Part shown: piece by piece, positions 11,627 to 24,213 of the stretch
Layout: the number at the start of each line of letters is the position of its first letter
How positions within the stretch are numbered: position 1 is the stretch's first letter
Assembly: GCA_029448655.1 (NCBI GenBank)
Contig: JACCLO010000011.1
Span: 1,674,001 to 1,738,000 of the forward strand
Length of the DNA: 64,000 bases
From: Wolfiporia cocos
Taxonomy: Eukaryota > Basidiomycota > Agaricomycetes > Polyporales > Phaeolaceae
Reading direction: 5' to 3'
The notes under the pieces: generated by a model
Told to the model about the DNA's origin: nothing
Database searches by the model: none
What the model saw: only the letters and a program-made list of their open reading frames with translations
Program-made: the position numbers and the translations under genes

Positions 11627-13304
11627 ACGAGCGCGCTGCTTCCGAGCGAGTTCGGGCAGCTCGCCCGGCAGTCCTTCGCGAGCGGGGAGGGCACTATGAC
11701 GGGCGCTTCCCCCGCGACCACGGGCGCCTTGCTTGGTTCGGGGGATGCCGAGCCTCGTGTCTCCCAGGTGGTGCCTTGCCAGTCCGAATCACAATGGCTT
11801 TCTTACCCAGCACTTATACCCACCCGATCTGGTTCCTCCCCCGCGCCGGCGACCGCGCAGGGAGGCGAGGAGAACCCTCACCACGACCACCCCAGGGGGA
11901 CCGAGACCGAGACCAAGCGCGGCAAGAGCGCCGACATCGCGACAGCCACTCCGCCGCAAGAACGAGCCACACCCGCGATGGCCACACCTGTCCCCGGGGC
12001 CGTGACGGTGCAGACGCGCAGCCGCGACGACGTAGAGAGCAGCGTGCACGCCCGGCGGGACGCGCAGGACACGTTGAGGCGGGACACGCTGCGTCGGAGC
12101 GTGAGTGCGTCTGTGAGGACTGGTGCGAGTGCGAGCGAGAAGGGCCGCGAGCGGCGTACGTCCTACAGGAGCGCCTCTGATACCTATATACCGCCCTCGT
12201 CGACGCCGCCGCGCACGCCGCCACGTAATCTGGTCCCGAGTACGCCACCTGTCGCGAAGAACAGGATATCGAGCATCTCGTCGCATGCGAGCGAAGGGCT
12301 GCATGCCGTCCCGGAGACGCCCACCGTGACGACGGGGAAGCGGAAGGCAGAAGACTCGGAGATCGATGCGTCCGCCGATACAAAGAGCGCACAACACGCC
12401 ACATTTCTGCTCCCAGAGGGCGGCCACCGTGAGTGCTACCATCAGTGCCTCTTGTTTCTCGATGTGGGCTGAGCGTGGCCTTATCGCGACCGTGGCTGTG
12501 GCGCAGGCACCCATAAACTGTCCGAGGCGTCCGCCGCGAGCTACTTCCCCTCTGAACGCAAACGCGCACGGTTGTCGAGCACCACGCCGCAGTCGTCGCG
12601 CCCCAACTCGGCGCTCTCCGCCAGCAACATGTCGTCCTGGCCCTCGCGCACGGGCCCGCCGCCCTCGCTCCTCGGCACGCCGCCGCGGGCGCCGTCTGCG
12701 GTCTCGCGGCACGACGACTCGGCGCGCCACTCGCGGCACGACAGCTCGGTGCGCCACTCGCGGCGCGAGTCGACGGCGGACCGGCGCTCGGAGCGCGAGC
12801 GCGGGAAGGAGAAGGAGCGGGAGCACGAGCGGCGGCGGAGCGTGTCGGAGGCGTCGATCCCGATCAGCGCGATTGTGCGCCCGCACGCGCCGTCCATCGC
12901 GCGCTCGAGCATGTACCACATGCGCGACCCGCGCCGGCTGCATGTGCGCCGGACGGAGTGGGTGCCGCGCCTGGCGTCGGAGGAGGAGGGCGCGTCGCCG
13001 CTGCATGCATGGGCGTTCTTCGTCGGGTTCGTGCTCTTCCCCCTGTGGTGGCTCGCGGCGGTGTGGCCGGTCCCGCGGACGAGGGAGGTCGGAGGGTCGG
13101 ACACGGAGAAGGCGGTCACGCTGGATGACCCGCAGGTTGAGCATGGTGCGTCGTTCTCTCTGAGCTAGCGTGAGCGGAACTGAAAGAAGGTGCAAAGATG
13201 CTCGGACGTGGCGCAAGCGGTGCCGCGTCATGTCCGTGATATCCGTCCTCACTTATATCCCTTTCATCGTCCTCGTAGCAATTTTCGTCCCGCGACACAC
13301 CTGA
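10163..13304 (+). CDS. Serine-rich membrane-anchored protein
   Basis: Exons: 10163 to about 12430, about 12508-13145, and about 13199-13304; the two introns have GT-AG borders and keep the frame (phase 1 each). The product is about 1,000 residues. Roughly the first 900 are disordered, rich in Ser, Pro, Arg and Thr, and include an 11-Gln run. The C-terminus is ordered: a basic motif (HMRDPRRLHVRRTEWVPRL), a hydrophobic helix (LHAWAFFVGFVLFPLWWLAAVW), then, across the last intron, DARTWRKRCRVMSVISV and a second hydrophobic helix (LTYIPFIVLVAIFV). This layout matches fungal proteins usually annotated only as serine-rich protein. The hairpin suggests a membrane anchor with a large cytosolic tail. 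Molecular function is unknown. It is convergent with RPC17. Confidence 0.75.
11591..11623 (+). repeat. CAG triplet repeat encoding polyglutamine
   Basis: Eleven uninterrupted CAG triplets in frame inside the serine-rich protein give an 11-residue Gln run. Purity makes it likely to vary in length among strains. Confidence 0.85.
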
Positions 13305-13567
13305 AGCCCAAGTTGACAATCGCTATCACGATCACATCATAGACTGTTATCGAGACACTCAGTACCCAGCACTCGTTCTGCTCTCACATTCGTTCCAGGC
13401 TCTACTCTCCATGCTCTGTTGTATGGTCGCTGTCGGGCTATGGACCCTGGCTGTGTGCAGTGTTAGTAGTATACCCTCGACATAATTTCATTCGCGTCTC
13501 CAGTGTATGGTACCTAGACACATCATGTTGTTGCAACAGGGTAATTATGCCATCACCGCTGCGTGCC

Positions 13568-14301
13568 TCAGTCGTCGTCGACGTCCAGGTCGCCCTCGAC
13601 GCCGGCGCCCTCGCCCGTGTCGTCGAACACGACATCGTTGGCGTCGTAGTCATACTCCTCTTCGTAGTACTCTTGCGTGTCGTCCGCGGCGGAGTAGACG
13701 AATTGCTCTTGGGCAGCGTCTTCGCCTCCGGGCGCCCCGTCTGCCGGTGTCTCCGAGAGCGACGCACGGACCGTGTTCAGGATGTCTTCCATTTTATCAC
13801 CAAAGCGGTCTTCCAGCTCTTCCACGATGACATAGAGTTCGACGGGCTCGGTGGGAGCCAGGTTGACGATCTGCAGCTTTTCGGCCTTCGTGAGCTCGTA
13901 GGCGGCGAGACTGCGGGTGAGGCGCGCGATGCCCGCCTCGGACTGCGCGTGGGTGGGCTGGAAATCCGCGGAGAGGTGCTGAATGGCCTGTGAACGGCGC
14001 AGACAGCGACTCAATTGCGTGTGAGAGGTCAGGGCGGGCGCTGTGCGCACCTCGACTTCGATCGTCCTGAGATTCTCGCAGATGTCCTCGGCGGGCGCGT
14101 GGTACTTTGCTGCGGGGTTCCCGGCGGCCTCCTCCTCCTTCTTGATGCGCAGCGCGGTCTTTGTGCGCGCGAGGTGGTCGCTCTCGAGCTCCTTCAGCAG
14201 CGTGAGGACCTCATAGTTGGAGAGCAGGGCGGAGCGGGCGTCCAGGACCTGCCGGATTTGCAGCGGCGATCAGCAGCACTGGCAAATGAACGCACCTCCA
14301 T
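13568..14301 (-). CDS. RNA polymerase III subunit RPC17 (RPC9/CGRP-RCP type)
   Basis: The first exon is only six bases (ATG GAG), followed by an intron and then VLDARSALLSNYEVLTLLKE. The spliced protein starts MEVLDARSALLSNYEVL, continues ...LRTIEVE|AIQHLSADFQPTHAQ across a second intron near 13988-14050, and includes LTKAEKLQIVNLAPTEPVEL and VIVEELEDRFGDKMEDIL. This is the Rpb4/RPC9 (HRDC-like) fold of the Pol III stalk subunit Rpc17, which pairs with Rpc25 and contacts initiation factors. The C-terminal tail (about 60 residues) is very acidic and Tyr-rich, ending GDLDVDDD. The family is normally 120-160 residues and this one is somewhat longer because of the tail. It shares a 257-bp divergent region with NOT2. 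Confidence 0.87.
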
Positions 14302-14558
14302 GGGATGTTTCTAGAGACGGGCTGCACCGTCTTGCTGTGGGACAGAGCTCAGCGGGCAGGACATGGCGGGAGGAGAGCAGCGCGGAGGCGATAAGCTCCG
14401 ACAACCCCTTAGATTACGCAAAACTGTAGTGCTAACCGAGTTGCATCGGAATAATTGGGCAGTAATCCCAGCCACCGACTGCCACCAGGACGATCTGCCG
14501 CGCTCGTCCCTGCCGCCAACTGTGTTCTCTATCTGGTCCTGTTCGCCGTTGAAAAGCC
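14302..14558. promoter_or_regulatory. Divergent promoter region, RPC17 / NOT2
   Basis: A 257-bp interval between two head-to-head start codons of general transcription genes. No TATA box is evident. Confidence 0.5.
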
Positions 14559-16631
14559 ATGAACCGACCAGGTAACAGCCGCTGGAATACGAGAGAGTCC
14601 GCGCAGTTGCTCAATTCGCGTGCAGGTCAACCCCCGCAACGACCACCGAGCCTCGCGCCCAACCCCGCCCTCGGTGGTCCCTTCCGCGGCGGCCCATATC
14701 CCGGCTACGGCCTCCCACCGAGGACCGTCATTCCCGGGTACCCTCCCCTCCCAAATCACCGCTCCGCGCAGACAATGGTCCCCCAGCCCTCTCCGAACTT
14801 TATCCAGCAGCGCGGGCAGAGCAATTTCCCGTTCAGCCCCGGCCTGCAGCAGTCGCAGCAGGCGCAGACACAGCACAGCGCACAGACACCCATGCCGCAT
14901 ACGCCGCACCAGCCGCAGACGCAGCAGGCGGGCGCGGCCGCGGGCCTGCCCCCGCACCTGGCGCAGACGACCACGCCGAGCCTGGGCACCGCGCCATCAG
15001 TCTCATCGGCAAGCGAGGTGGGCCTTGACCCGAACGACTTTCCCGCATTGGGCGCGATGCCCACGAACAACTCCAATCCCGTGACGAGCAATAACGCGAC
15101 GAGCTATGCAAGCCAGGCGGGGACCGGCGTGCAGCTGGGCGGCGCGGCAGGGAGCGGGGCACAGGCGGCGGCGAATACATCAGCATCGAATCAGCCGCGA
15201 GACTTTACGCCGGACGACTTCCCCGCGCTGGGAGGGCAGAGCCAGACTGCTCACCACCACCAACAGCAGCAACAACAACAAGGGCAGCAGCAAAATCCAG
15301 AATCTCATCCACCAGGGCTGAACGGATTCCAGCAGCAAGGCGAGCAGCACCGGCAGAGCCTGCTGGGGAACCTGACCGGCGGCGCGCAGACTCCTTCGTT
15401 AGCGAGCGGGCAGCAGCAGCCGGGCGTGCTGAACCTCGGACAGGCGCGGAATGTGCACCCAGGGTTTCAGGCTGATGCAGAAAAGCAGCGGGTGCGTCGG
15501 GCCCGCAGCAGAGGACGACTTCCCGGTCCGAGCTAACGTCTGCATGGCCACAGAACTACGCGCTCAAGCTGAACCAGAACCACGCGGCCGCTGCGGCGTG
15601 GGGCTCGCCCAACGCGAACCCGAGCGCACAGGCGGCAGGCAGCTTCCCGGCGCCGGCAGCGCCGAACGGGAATCACACCGCGACGCAGCAGCTGAACGCG
15701 CCTCCGGGCGTGCCTCCGCCCGCATCGTTCTCCCAGCAGCAAACACAGGCACACACGAGCGCGGCGCTAGCGGGCACACAACAGACGCCATACGTCGGTA
15801 ACGGGACGACAGGGGGCGACACCGCACACCATCCCTCGCAGGGCCCCGGGCACGCGACGAGCGCCGTTCCTCAGACTCCTGCACAGCAAGTACTCATGTC
15901 ACCGGCGGACAGATGGGGGCTGCTCGGCCTGTTGGCGATGATCAAGAGCGCAGACCCAGATCAGAACCTGCTGTCGGTGGGGACCGATCTGGGGACGATG
16001 GGGCTGGACATGCAGACACAGGGGTTAGTCTCTCGCATGTCGTGTGTTTGGGTACCATTTTGATGCACGTAGCGGGTTCAGGGACTTGTATCCCGCGTTC
16101 ATCACCCCGTGGGCAGACTCGTCCGCCGCGCATTCTGTTGAGCCCGACTTTCACCTACCGCAGTGCTACACCGTGACCACCGCGCCCCCCAACGCAAGTA
16201 AAGCGGGCGCGTTCAGCGACGAGACGCTCTTCTTCATGTTTTATGCGTCGCCGCGCGACATGCTCCAGGAGATTGCGGCGCAGGAACTGTCCGTGCCTCT
16301 GGCCCTTCACGTTTGTCCGAAGCTGATCTGCTCCCACAGGTTCAACCGCAACTGGCGGTTCCACAAGGAGCTCCGGCTGTGGCTTACGAAGGAGACCGCG
16401 AGCACGCCCTCCCAGAAGGTTCCCGGCGGCGAGCATGGCACATATGCATACTGGGACCCAGAGAACTGGGAGCGAAACCGGAAAGAGATGACTGTGCTTT
16501 ACTCCGACCTTGAAGAAAAGGGTCTCTATGTTCAGCCAGGCCAGGCCATCCAGCCTAACACGATCCAGCCCGCACAGGCCGCGCAGCGCGCTGTCGGTGC
16601 GCTGCAGGGCATGGGCATGGCCGCGATGTGA
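14559..16631 (+). CDS. NOT2: CCR4-NOT complex subunit NOT2
   Basis: Starts MNRPGNSRWNTRESAQLL. The first two thirds are Gln/Pro/Ala-rich and disordered, with two short repeats of the form DPNDFPALGA and TPDDFPALGG, conserved in NOT2 N-termini. After introns near 15500-15555, 16024-16074 and 16288-16338, the C-terminal NOT2/3/5 (NOT box) domain is clear: PADRWGLLGLLAMIKSADPDQ, LGTMGLDMQ, FRDLYPAFITPWADS, DETLFFMFYASPRDMLQEIAAQEL|FNRNWRFHKELRLWLTKE, YAYWDPENWERNRKEM. NOT2 scaffolds the CCR4-NOT deadenylase with NOT1 and NOT3/5 in mRNA decay and transcription control. The 3' end faces the Trk gene. Confidence 0.92.
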
Positions 16632-16943
16632 TGATCCCCTCGATGAGTATTGTATATGGACGGACTCTGAATCCACGCTGTAGCCCCCGTCCGCTCTGCT
16701 CGCCTCACCATCATTCACTTGCATTTGCGTTCCGTTTCATAATTTTGGTACCGCTCAGTGTCCAGACTCTATCGTCCGCTATCATAGTACGCTTGTATCT
16801 CTAAGGCACGTTGTTCTGTCAATCATACCATTCTACTGCCGTTGTCACTGTACAGGCTGAAAGCTCCCTGCGTGGCGTGAGCTCGAGCCGAAGAGTGGCT
16901 TGTGATCGTAGCGCGATATTATACAAGGTTCTGACGCGGACGT
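16632..16943. other. Convergent intergenic region
   Basis: 312 bp between the stops of NOT2 (+) and the Trk transporter (-). It must hold both 3' UTRs. No gene seen. Confidence 0.5.
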
Positions 16944-19900
16944 TCAAACAGGAGGACTACGTTCAACCGCTCGGCCCACTTCCTCCAGCTCGGGGATCTT
17001 GTCAATGATACGAACCGCCCCTGCAGTCTCCTTCATCCCATCCACAGCAAAACTGAGTGACCTACTGCGGCTCGTCGTCGTCGTCGCTCCGGCCGTGCAC
17101 AAATCCAGTTGCTTTTCCTCTGCTCGCGGTATTGGCATCTCCGGCGCACCAGCACTGGGCGGTGCTGGATCGTCTTCATGGCGTCGTAAATGGTGCGGGA
17201 GCAGCACCGCGCGATCGAGTGCCACAGGCAGCCCGCGATGTCTCCCGCGGATCATTACTGCGCAGATGATCAGCTTCGACAGGGTGTGCAGAGCACCGGA
17301 GAAGGAGTAGTTCGCCTTGAAGGAGCCTTGTGAGCTAAGCGAGGACTCGGGCTTGTACGAAACTCACGTAGGGGACGCCAAGTGATAGCCCCACAGTCCC
17401 ATATGCAGAGACGAGCTCGAAGACTGAGGTAGATGTTATAATGCGTTTGTCGGCGCAGGAGGAAACAAATGGGCGTACTGAGGGCAAAGACATTGAACCA
17501 TGAATCGTTGTCTGTCTTCATCAAGCCATCTCGCTGGGGGTAAGTGCTGACAGTCAAAATTTGGACCATTTCGATCCCGTCCCACTTGGCTCACCTCGAT
17601 GATGCACAGAAGGAACAAAGACAACGCGAGCCACCACATATCTGACGGATGGCTAGTCAGAGGGTGGCCCAGCTGGATGCTTTTGGTAATGCACCATATG
17701 AGAGCTGTTTTCTGGCGTGCCGCATCAGGTCCTTGCCCCAGATTGCGACGCGCGATTCCGCGCCAGATCTCCACTGTTGCTCAAGTTCGTCGGGGTCGAT
17801 GAAGGGCTTCTCTTTGTCAGCTTCGTAAATTCCAAGCGCCTTGTCTTCGTATACGTTCGTCGAGCGGACGCTATACCAACGTCAGGGGAGATTGCCTTAA
17901 AATATGAGATCAACCGACCTGAGAGCGATTGGGTAGATATTGATGTACATCAGAATCGTATATAGAACTCTGTGGAGTGCGGGTCAGATGTTTACATAAA
18001 CGTGCTACATGAGCTTACTGGACAGCAGGGACAAGTGTGGAGATAGGGATCGACTGGAACCCAGAACTGCGTACAGCCACTGCTGCGAGAACAGCATTGA
18101 TTACGCGGACACCCCCAGAAATCGTGCCCATGACTGGGTTGCCCAAGTCGAGAATCAAAGTCGCGATACATGAAGTCAAGCTGGAAAGCGTCATGAGCAA
18201 TTAATATTTGCAAGGCATTTGAGGTACGCACTCAATGCCAATCTGAATGCTGAACAGCAGCCAAGTCTGACTGGATGGAAAGAGGTAGATGAAACAACGG
18301 CGGGGATGGTCCAGGAGAAATGCCAGTGTCTGCTCTGTGTGAGACTTCTCGGGAGATAGCTTTAGTAGAATCCAGCTGTCAACGGTGATTTGTCAAACTA
18401 TGCACGCTCTGCACGGTGGAGTGTCTTACATCATGAAGCGTAAACTGAAGAAGATAACGCAAGTAAGTATCTATGCGCCACAACAAGGGCGAGTATGTGA
18501 CTTACAATACAGGCTGCAAAAAAGTAAATAAATGCAGAAACCCAACGATAGAGGGAGAGGGACTTACGAACAGAGAATTCCCGGCCAAAACGCAGATTAC
18601 GAGGAAGATTATCATTGGATATGCCGTACGAAACGGAATCATGTTCTGGTCGACTAGAGACATTCCTGTGTTAGCCCATGCTCCAACTACTTGGAAGGCA
18701 GAGAACCTGAACAAGGGATCGTTTGGTATAAATTCGGGATGAATGCAGATGATCGCATACCAAATCGAATTGATGTTGCGATGCTGCTGAGGGACCACGA
18801 AGTTGTATTGCCATCGGGATAGTGCCATGTACGGGGCGATCACAATGAAGGATATTACAAGCAGTCCGAAGTAGTACTGCATTCTGATTATCAGTAGAAA
18901 CTTGAATTTCATAAAATACCAGCCCACCAATGGCACGATCCACAGCAATGCAGTAAGAGCACGGTACTCCATCCCTCCAAGCTCCTCAGCTTGGTCAGCA
19001 GTCAACCCATGGAATGTCGAGTTCCGCCCGACGGTTGCACGAAACGGCAAGTACGAGACCTCTTCTACGGAAACAGGGGACGGTGGCTGGGCACTGCTAT
19101 TGCCCATATCGCCCACGCGCGGGATGAGCGTCTTCGTCCTGGGCATCGTCACAGTCCTTCGGATCCGCCGATGCAAGCGGGGAAACATGACATGCAGTGT
19201 GCGCGACACCATCTGCGGTACACTTGGGAAGCCGCCATTATCGTCATCGTCCCCAGTGAGTGCAGCCTCGCGATCGGGGAACCGCACGCGGGCGGCGTTC
19301 GCCCCTCTGCTGTCGCTGAGCGAGAGACGCATGGCGGAGGGAGATCGCGCGACCGCCGTGGCGCGGGAGTCGTGCGACGCGGTGCGCGTGGGAGTGCCCA
19401 TGGGGTTGATCTTGAGCGGCTCGACGTCCACTCTGCGCACCATGTCGGAGCTAATTATTGGCGGATGGCGCTTGGATTTTGGTGCGATCCCGCTCCATGG
19501 GGGCTTATTGCTTGAGCCTGTCATTGCACCACAGACCACTTGGAATGTTGGCACTGCAGGTACACTTCGGGTGTGCGCAGGCCGCTTTTCCAGCTGAGCC
19601 GCTACTATAAATTCAAGACGGTTGAGGAAGTATCGTCTGAAGGATTCATGAGATGTGCGTCATTGCTGCGGAACAGCAGAAGGGCGAACCTCCGGATGTA
19701 TACCACAATCCAAGAGACAAACACCTGGACGTCGATTGTAACTTTGTGCGTGAATAAGCTGTTTCCTGACTTACCGGATTACCAGTGATCTCAAGAATCG
19801 CCAATATCACCTGCTGCCAAGTTGTTGTGCTACTGAGATCAATTGTCGTGAGGCCTGTTCCGGTGGAACCGCTGACGAAGACAAATAGCAAATCGATGTA

Positions 19901-20104
19901 GTGTATCTTGAACTCCCCATTTGAAGCGTAAGCGATTGCTGACAGGACGAGTGGACAGAAGACGCTATTGGAAAATATAAGACACTCCTTCTCAATAATG
20001 CCGTGGCAAGTATCCTACAAGAGGAAGAGATGGATGCGATAAAAGTTGATGTTTGACTTCACGAGTGACCAAAACGCCCGAGGATTGTGGTGTTGAGCAA
20101 GCAT
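16944..20104 (-). CDS. Trk-type potassium transporter, complete copy
   Basis: Many-exon gene from ATG at 20104-20102 (MLAQHHNPRAFWSLVKSN, then INFYRIHLFLF) to a TGA at 16946-16944. Recognised pieces in order: VLSAIAYASNGEF and the first pore loop SGSTGTGLTTIDLSSTTTWQQ; VFVSWIVVYIRRRYFLNRLEF; a long charged cytosolic loop (about 19550-19000); EYRALTALLWIVPLVGWYF; the second pore FSAFQVVGAWANTGMSLVDQ; DHPRRCFIYLFPSSQTW; the third pore VRSSGFQSIPISTLVPAVQ; VLYTILMYINIYPIAL; VRSTNVYEDKALGIYE; DMWWLALSLFLLCIIE; FALIFELVSAYGTVGLSLG. This is the fungal Trk1/TrkH plasma-membrane high-affinity K+ uptake family. All joins tried keep the frame, so it looks functional. A second full-type copy begins at 62990, and four broken copies lie elsewhere in the window. 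Confidence 0.87.
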
Positions 20105-21739
20105 GCCGTGGTGCGTATGTATAGGATGCAGTACGGTAGCAATTTTCGGTTGCATTGCCAGAGAACAAAGACTGATGAATACAATCGGTGAGGAGTGAGT
20201 CCTTGAGGAGCTGGGGCTCCTTATAGTCGTAAGACCGCTGATGGAACTGTTTCATAACGGCATTAATAGAGCATGTAAGTGCAGCGCGGACGGATGTAGG
20301 GACGAATGGCAGAATGCGAGCAGGACTTCGGTTGAGAACGATAAGCTACCTGCGGTGAATCGCCTGTTCCAGGACATGATCCGTTCAGCAAGCAGGCGCT
20401 CAATATATTCTATGGAGCCTGGCCTGAGCAGCCGCAAATGATATATAAAGTGTCCCGGCTCACTGCGACTTAGTACGCCTGTGTCATATGGTGATGGTCG
20501 TGACCTATTGTGGCATTTCTGTGATGCCAAGTCTGACTCGCCCCTGCTGTCCGAGGCAATGAGCTCGTACAGCTAGTCACCCGACTAGATGATATATTCC
20601 ATGAAGGTTTCGAAAGCGGGTGTGGCGGACTCGACGATGCACGTGACCATGTATTAACGTCGAGATGGCGGGATAGAAAGTGCCATCCTCACTTTGCTAC
20701 TTCCTCATAAGCTTTCTTGCGTATTATATTCGCATCTCACATTTATCTGAGCTTAACTGACGAGAAGTGCTCATAGTCATGACAGTCATGTCACCGCCAC
20801 GTTCTGTCACGATGGTGGGGATGATACCGTGAGAGCACATGTAAAATGCCACAATCGGTATATTAATTTGCTATCGCGAAGTCGCAAGAAAGTGTCCATG
20901 ACAGCTACTCTGAGCTCCGAACGCACGTTCTACTAGGGCAGCTCTACTTGCACCTGCCGCGACATGAAAAACGGCGTCTACAGCATGTATAAAGTCATCG
21001 CTGGATGGCTGTGAGGCGGTGACGGCGTGGAGAGTTCAAACCCTGAGCCCTCATGCCTCGAGACACAAGGTCGGCCTTTAAGATTTTCTCCGTAGCGAGG
21101 AATAGTCGGATATGGGAGAAGCGACAACGGCGAGGCGGTACTTACTATACGTGAAGAAGACTCCATTGCCAGCTTCTTCAAAGCGACCCGATCGCTGATC
21201 CGCAGCATTTCGTGGCCAATCGATAGGTGCAAGTAAATCGTAGACGTTATCAGACGATTGGCACGGAAATGAATCGCTGTCTTCATATTGTGTGCTACCA
21301 TCGCATGCTAGCCGACCGCGTATCAGATGTCGAAATCCGTTGCAAGAGATCTAAGAATTACATGATTGTTGTTGTATTGTGCAAAGGATATATGATCTGT
21401 CTAATTGCCTGTGTCAGTGTCGGGTTCGCGTCGATCTCTGATCGATCTAGCAAGATCCAATCAAGGTGCCAGAGCAAGTGTGATTGGACCTCGACTGCGA
21501 AGTGGTCACTCAGGCATAAATAATCACGTAGTGTAAGCAACGGGAATCAAGATAATGGTCGCTGATCCTTAAGTAGTAGGGATTGTAAGACCCATTTGCA
21601 ATTACTGTCTGCTCCGATTCGACCATAAAATTGCTGTACAGTACGCTGCACTTAAAGTCCAGATGTGGCAATGTTGGAGCAAGAACGCGTTCGTGACAGC
21701 AACCATTCTGTCACGGAGTGATGGCGCCGTGTGCACGCT
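20105..21739. other. Upstream of Trk; no gene seen
   Basis: The first about 160 bp (20105-20265) resembles the leader of the second Trk copy (62810-62985), so it is probably conserved 5' UTR or promoter. A TATATA motif lies near 20440. The rest shows only short frames. Confidence 0.45.
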
Positions 21740-22260
21740 GTGACTGCGTGTCCACCGCTTCTCCAGCTCAGCTGCCACTATGAAATTGAGGTGATTGAGG
21801 AAGTATTGTCTGAGAAAATTATGAGATGGGTGTCAATGTCGATATCAAGAAGCAAAAAGATACCTCCGGCAATATACCACAACCAAGGAGACGAATACCT
21901 AGACATCGGCTATGATCTCAAGCGTGAGAAAGCAATCCTTGATACTTGCCTGATTACCCGCGAACTGCGAGATTACCATGGCCCGTAGTATCTGCTGTCA
22001 GGTCGTCGTGCTGCTGAGGTCGATTGTGGTGAGGCCAGTTCCAGTGGCCCCGCTGATGAAGACAAATAACAGGTCAGCATATTTGATTCTGAATTGGCCA
22101 TTTGAAGCATATGCGATCGCAGACAAGATAAGGGGGCTGACGACTCTACAAAAGGCGTAAGGCATGAAACCCCTAGAAGGCGATGGTGGATAACTCCTAC
22201 AGGAAGAAGAGATGAATGCGATAGAAATCCAGATTTGACGTTACGTGTGACCACATCGTG
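21740..22260 (-). pseudogene. Broken Trk fragment (N-terminal exons)
   Basis: The minus strand encodes ILSAIAYASNGQFRIKYADL, then LFVFISGATGTGLTTIDLSS, clearly the first pore region of the Trk genes, followed by remnants of the next exons down to about 21740. After LSSTTT an in-frame TGA replaces the Trp codon that the intact copies have in the WQQ motif. Everything beyond the N-terminal quarter is missing. It is a decayed partial duplicate of the neighbouring gene in the same orientation, about 1.6 kb upstream of it. Confidence 0.8.
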
Positions 22261-23499
22261 TCAGAATCGACGGCCGCATGCCATTGTGCCACAACAGAAC
22301 AGGGTCGCGTGGGTGTTAACCACAGCTGTGTGTTAAGCTGGAGTGAGCAGCCAGCCCAGCTGTTATCGGATATAGATAGCGACGGTCGAGATCTTCATAA
22401 AGAAGGCAGCATAGCTGATTAAAGACAGGTGATATTACAGTTCGATGTCGGAATGAGCTATATTCGCTGCTTGCGACGCAGACAAGCCTGAGTGAGTGTG
22501 CTACCCAGATGAACGCTTACTATCGAGTGTCTCATCGCCGATGTTCGTGTACGCCGCCGTCGTCACATATATCTCCCCGTATTGGTGCCATGGCGGTATG
22601 TATGTGAGCTTTACTAGCTGTCGTCGCGAGTCCGTCACGAAAGTAATCGCCGTGGATTCACTCACTAGAGAGAAGTTAAATCCCACACGAGTTGCATCGC
22701 AGATGGTGCGCCACTGCTGTGGTCGAGCGCAAATGGACACAGGCAATACTTAGATCTGCGCGATCGGGCATGGAATGGGCAAGTTACATGATCCTGTATG
22801 TTTGAATGCTATGAATAATGCGATAAGATTTATATGATTAGGGTAATGATGGGTTTCTGGCTGCGTTACCAGAGAGGGCGCCCTAGCGGCGTAAGTGCGA
22901 CCGACGTGGAAAGAAATTGACGGGGACAATCTAGAGCGTCCTGAGCTGGATAGCCGAGCTATCCGTAGCTAAGTGGATACTCCTCTTGATAGCGAGGGTA
23001 GTAGAGGCGAGTTGTGAGAAGAAACAAGCAGAGTCAGCACAAGAAAATACCCAACGACTGCCAGCCTGCGCGAAGTACTGATATTGTGTTGCCTCTTCGA
23101 GTGATGCACGATTGCGCCAATCCCTCCTGTGCGCGCACCACTATTCTCAAATATTATCGGCCTCGTGACTCATTGCACAAAACGCCGCGCACAGCGGGCG
23201 AACGCAAGTCTGGCTCGCCCGCAGGCGCCCGCAGAACCAGCGTTGGAATTTGAATTCCATTGAAAACTACGGTCAGGCGCCGTCAGCGCTGATCTGGGCG
23301 AGCCATCCGAATCAGGTACAACAAGTCTCAGTCAATCTCATCAATTAATATTTCCGCCCGTCCAGACTGGCTCAGGTTCCGCCAACTCCTCGCATTTTTA
23401 AAGCTTTCTTCCCATGTATATAGATGTAGATGAATAACATGCTCTAGCAAATTTGGCGAGCACCTATTGAACTTGTCCGTAATCTGTTCGCCCGGCCAA
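22261..23499. other. Gene-poor island DNA
   Basis: No coding frame with recognisable content. Short frames on both strands overlap without codon bias. Probably decayed repeat sequence. Confidence 0.45.
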
Positions 23500-24213
23500 A
23501 TCGACGACATGACGTCATGCACACTTGCAGTCTCGTTTCAGCTGCCTCCTCCTCCTTACTCTCATCTTACCTCATTGCGTCTTTACTATGGACCTAAGTA
23601 TGAATCTCAGAATGCTTCCTGCTCCTCGGTATATCAGTACATCTCGCTCACAACCAGTCATTCCAGATTCTTTTCAGAACTTACATCGTCCACGCACATT
23701 TTCGGAGAATTTGAGCACATTTTTCATGCCTACATCTGCTTTCACTCTTCCTGATATCCGCTCACTTCCCAACCTCTCTATCGCATCCCCTAGCCTCAGT
23801 GTCGCTCATGGATTGCTGACGCCCATCACTGCGCACGGCTGCTGTTTTTATTGAAGTTCACACACGCCAAGCCGGGCAAGCGACAGGGAAGCCTCGAGAC
23901 GCGACTTCAAGGAACAGGGACCAAGGTAAGTAGGTTTGGTTACAAATCGGCGAGGCGACTGTGCGCTTGCCGCACTGCTTATATACATGTACAGGTAAGC
24001 AGGGACTGCGCGAAAACGGTACGTTGGGGTCCCCCGTATCGTACGATAGACTATGCCTCCTCGCACCGTGATGCCGGCTGTCGCACGCCATTGTCGGCCT
24101 ACTCCCAACAGTTTTTGAGTCTGGAACCAGAACCACGGCAAAGTAAGTCCTCGCGTTTTAAACAATACGACATGCTTTGACCCACATAGGACATTTGCGG
24201 TCACGTATAGTGT

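Noticed and set aside
11789..13252. 487-codon minus-strand open frame
   Set aside because: It is antisense to the serine-rich gene, extremely Arg-rich and without domains; GC-rich codon usage on the other strand explains it.
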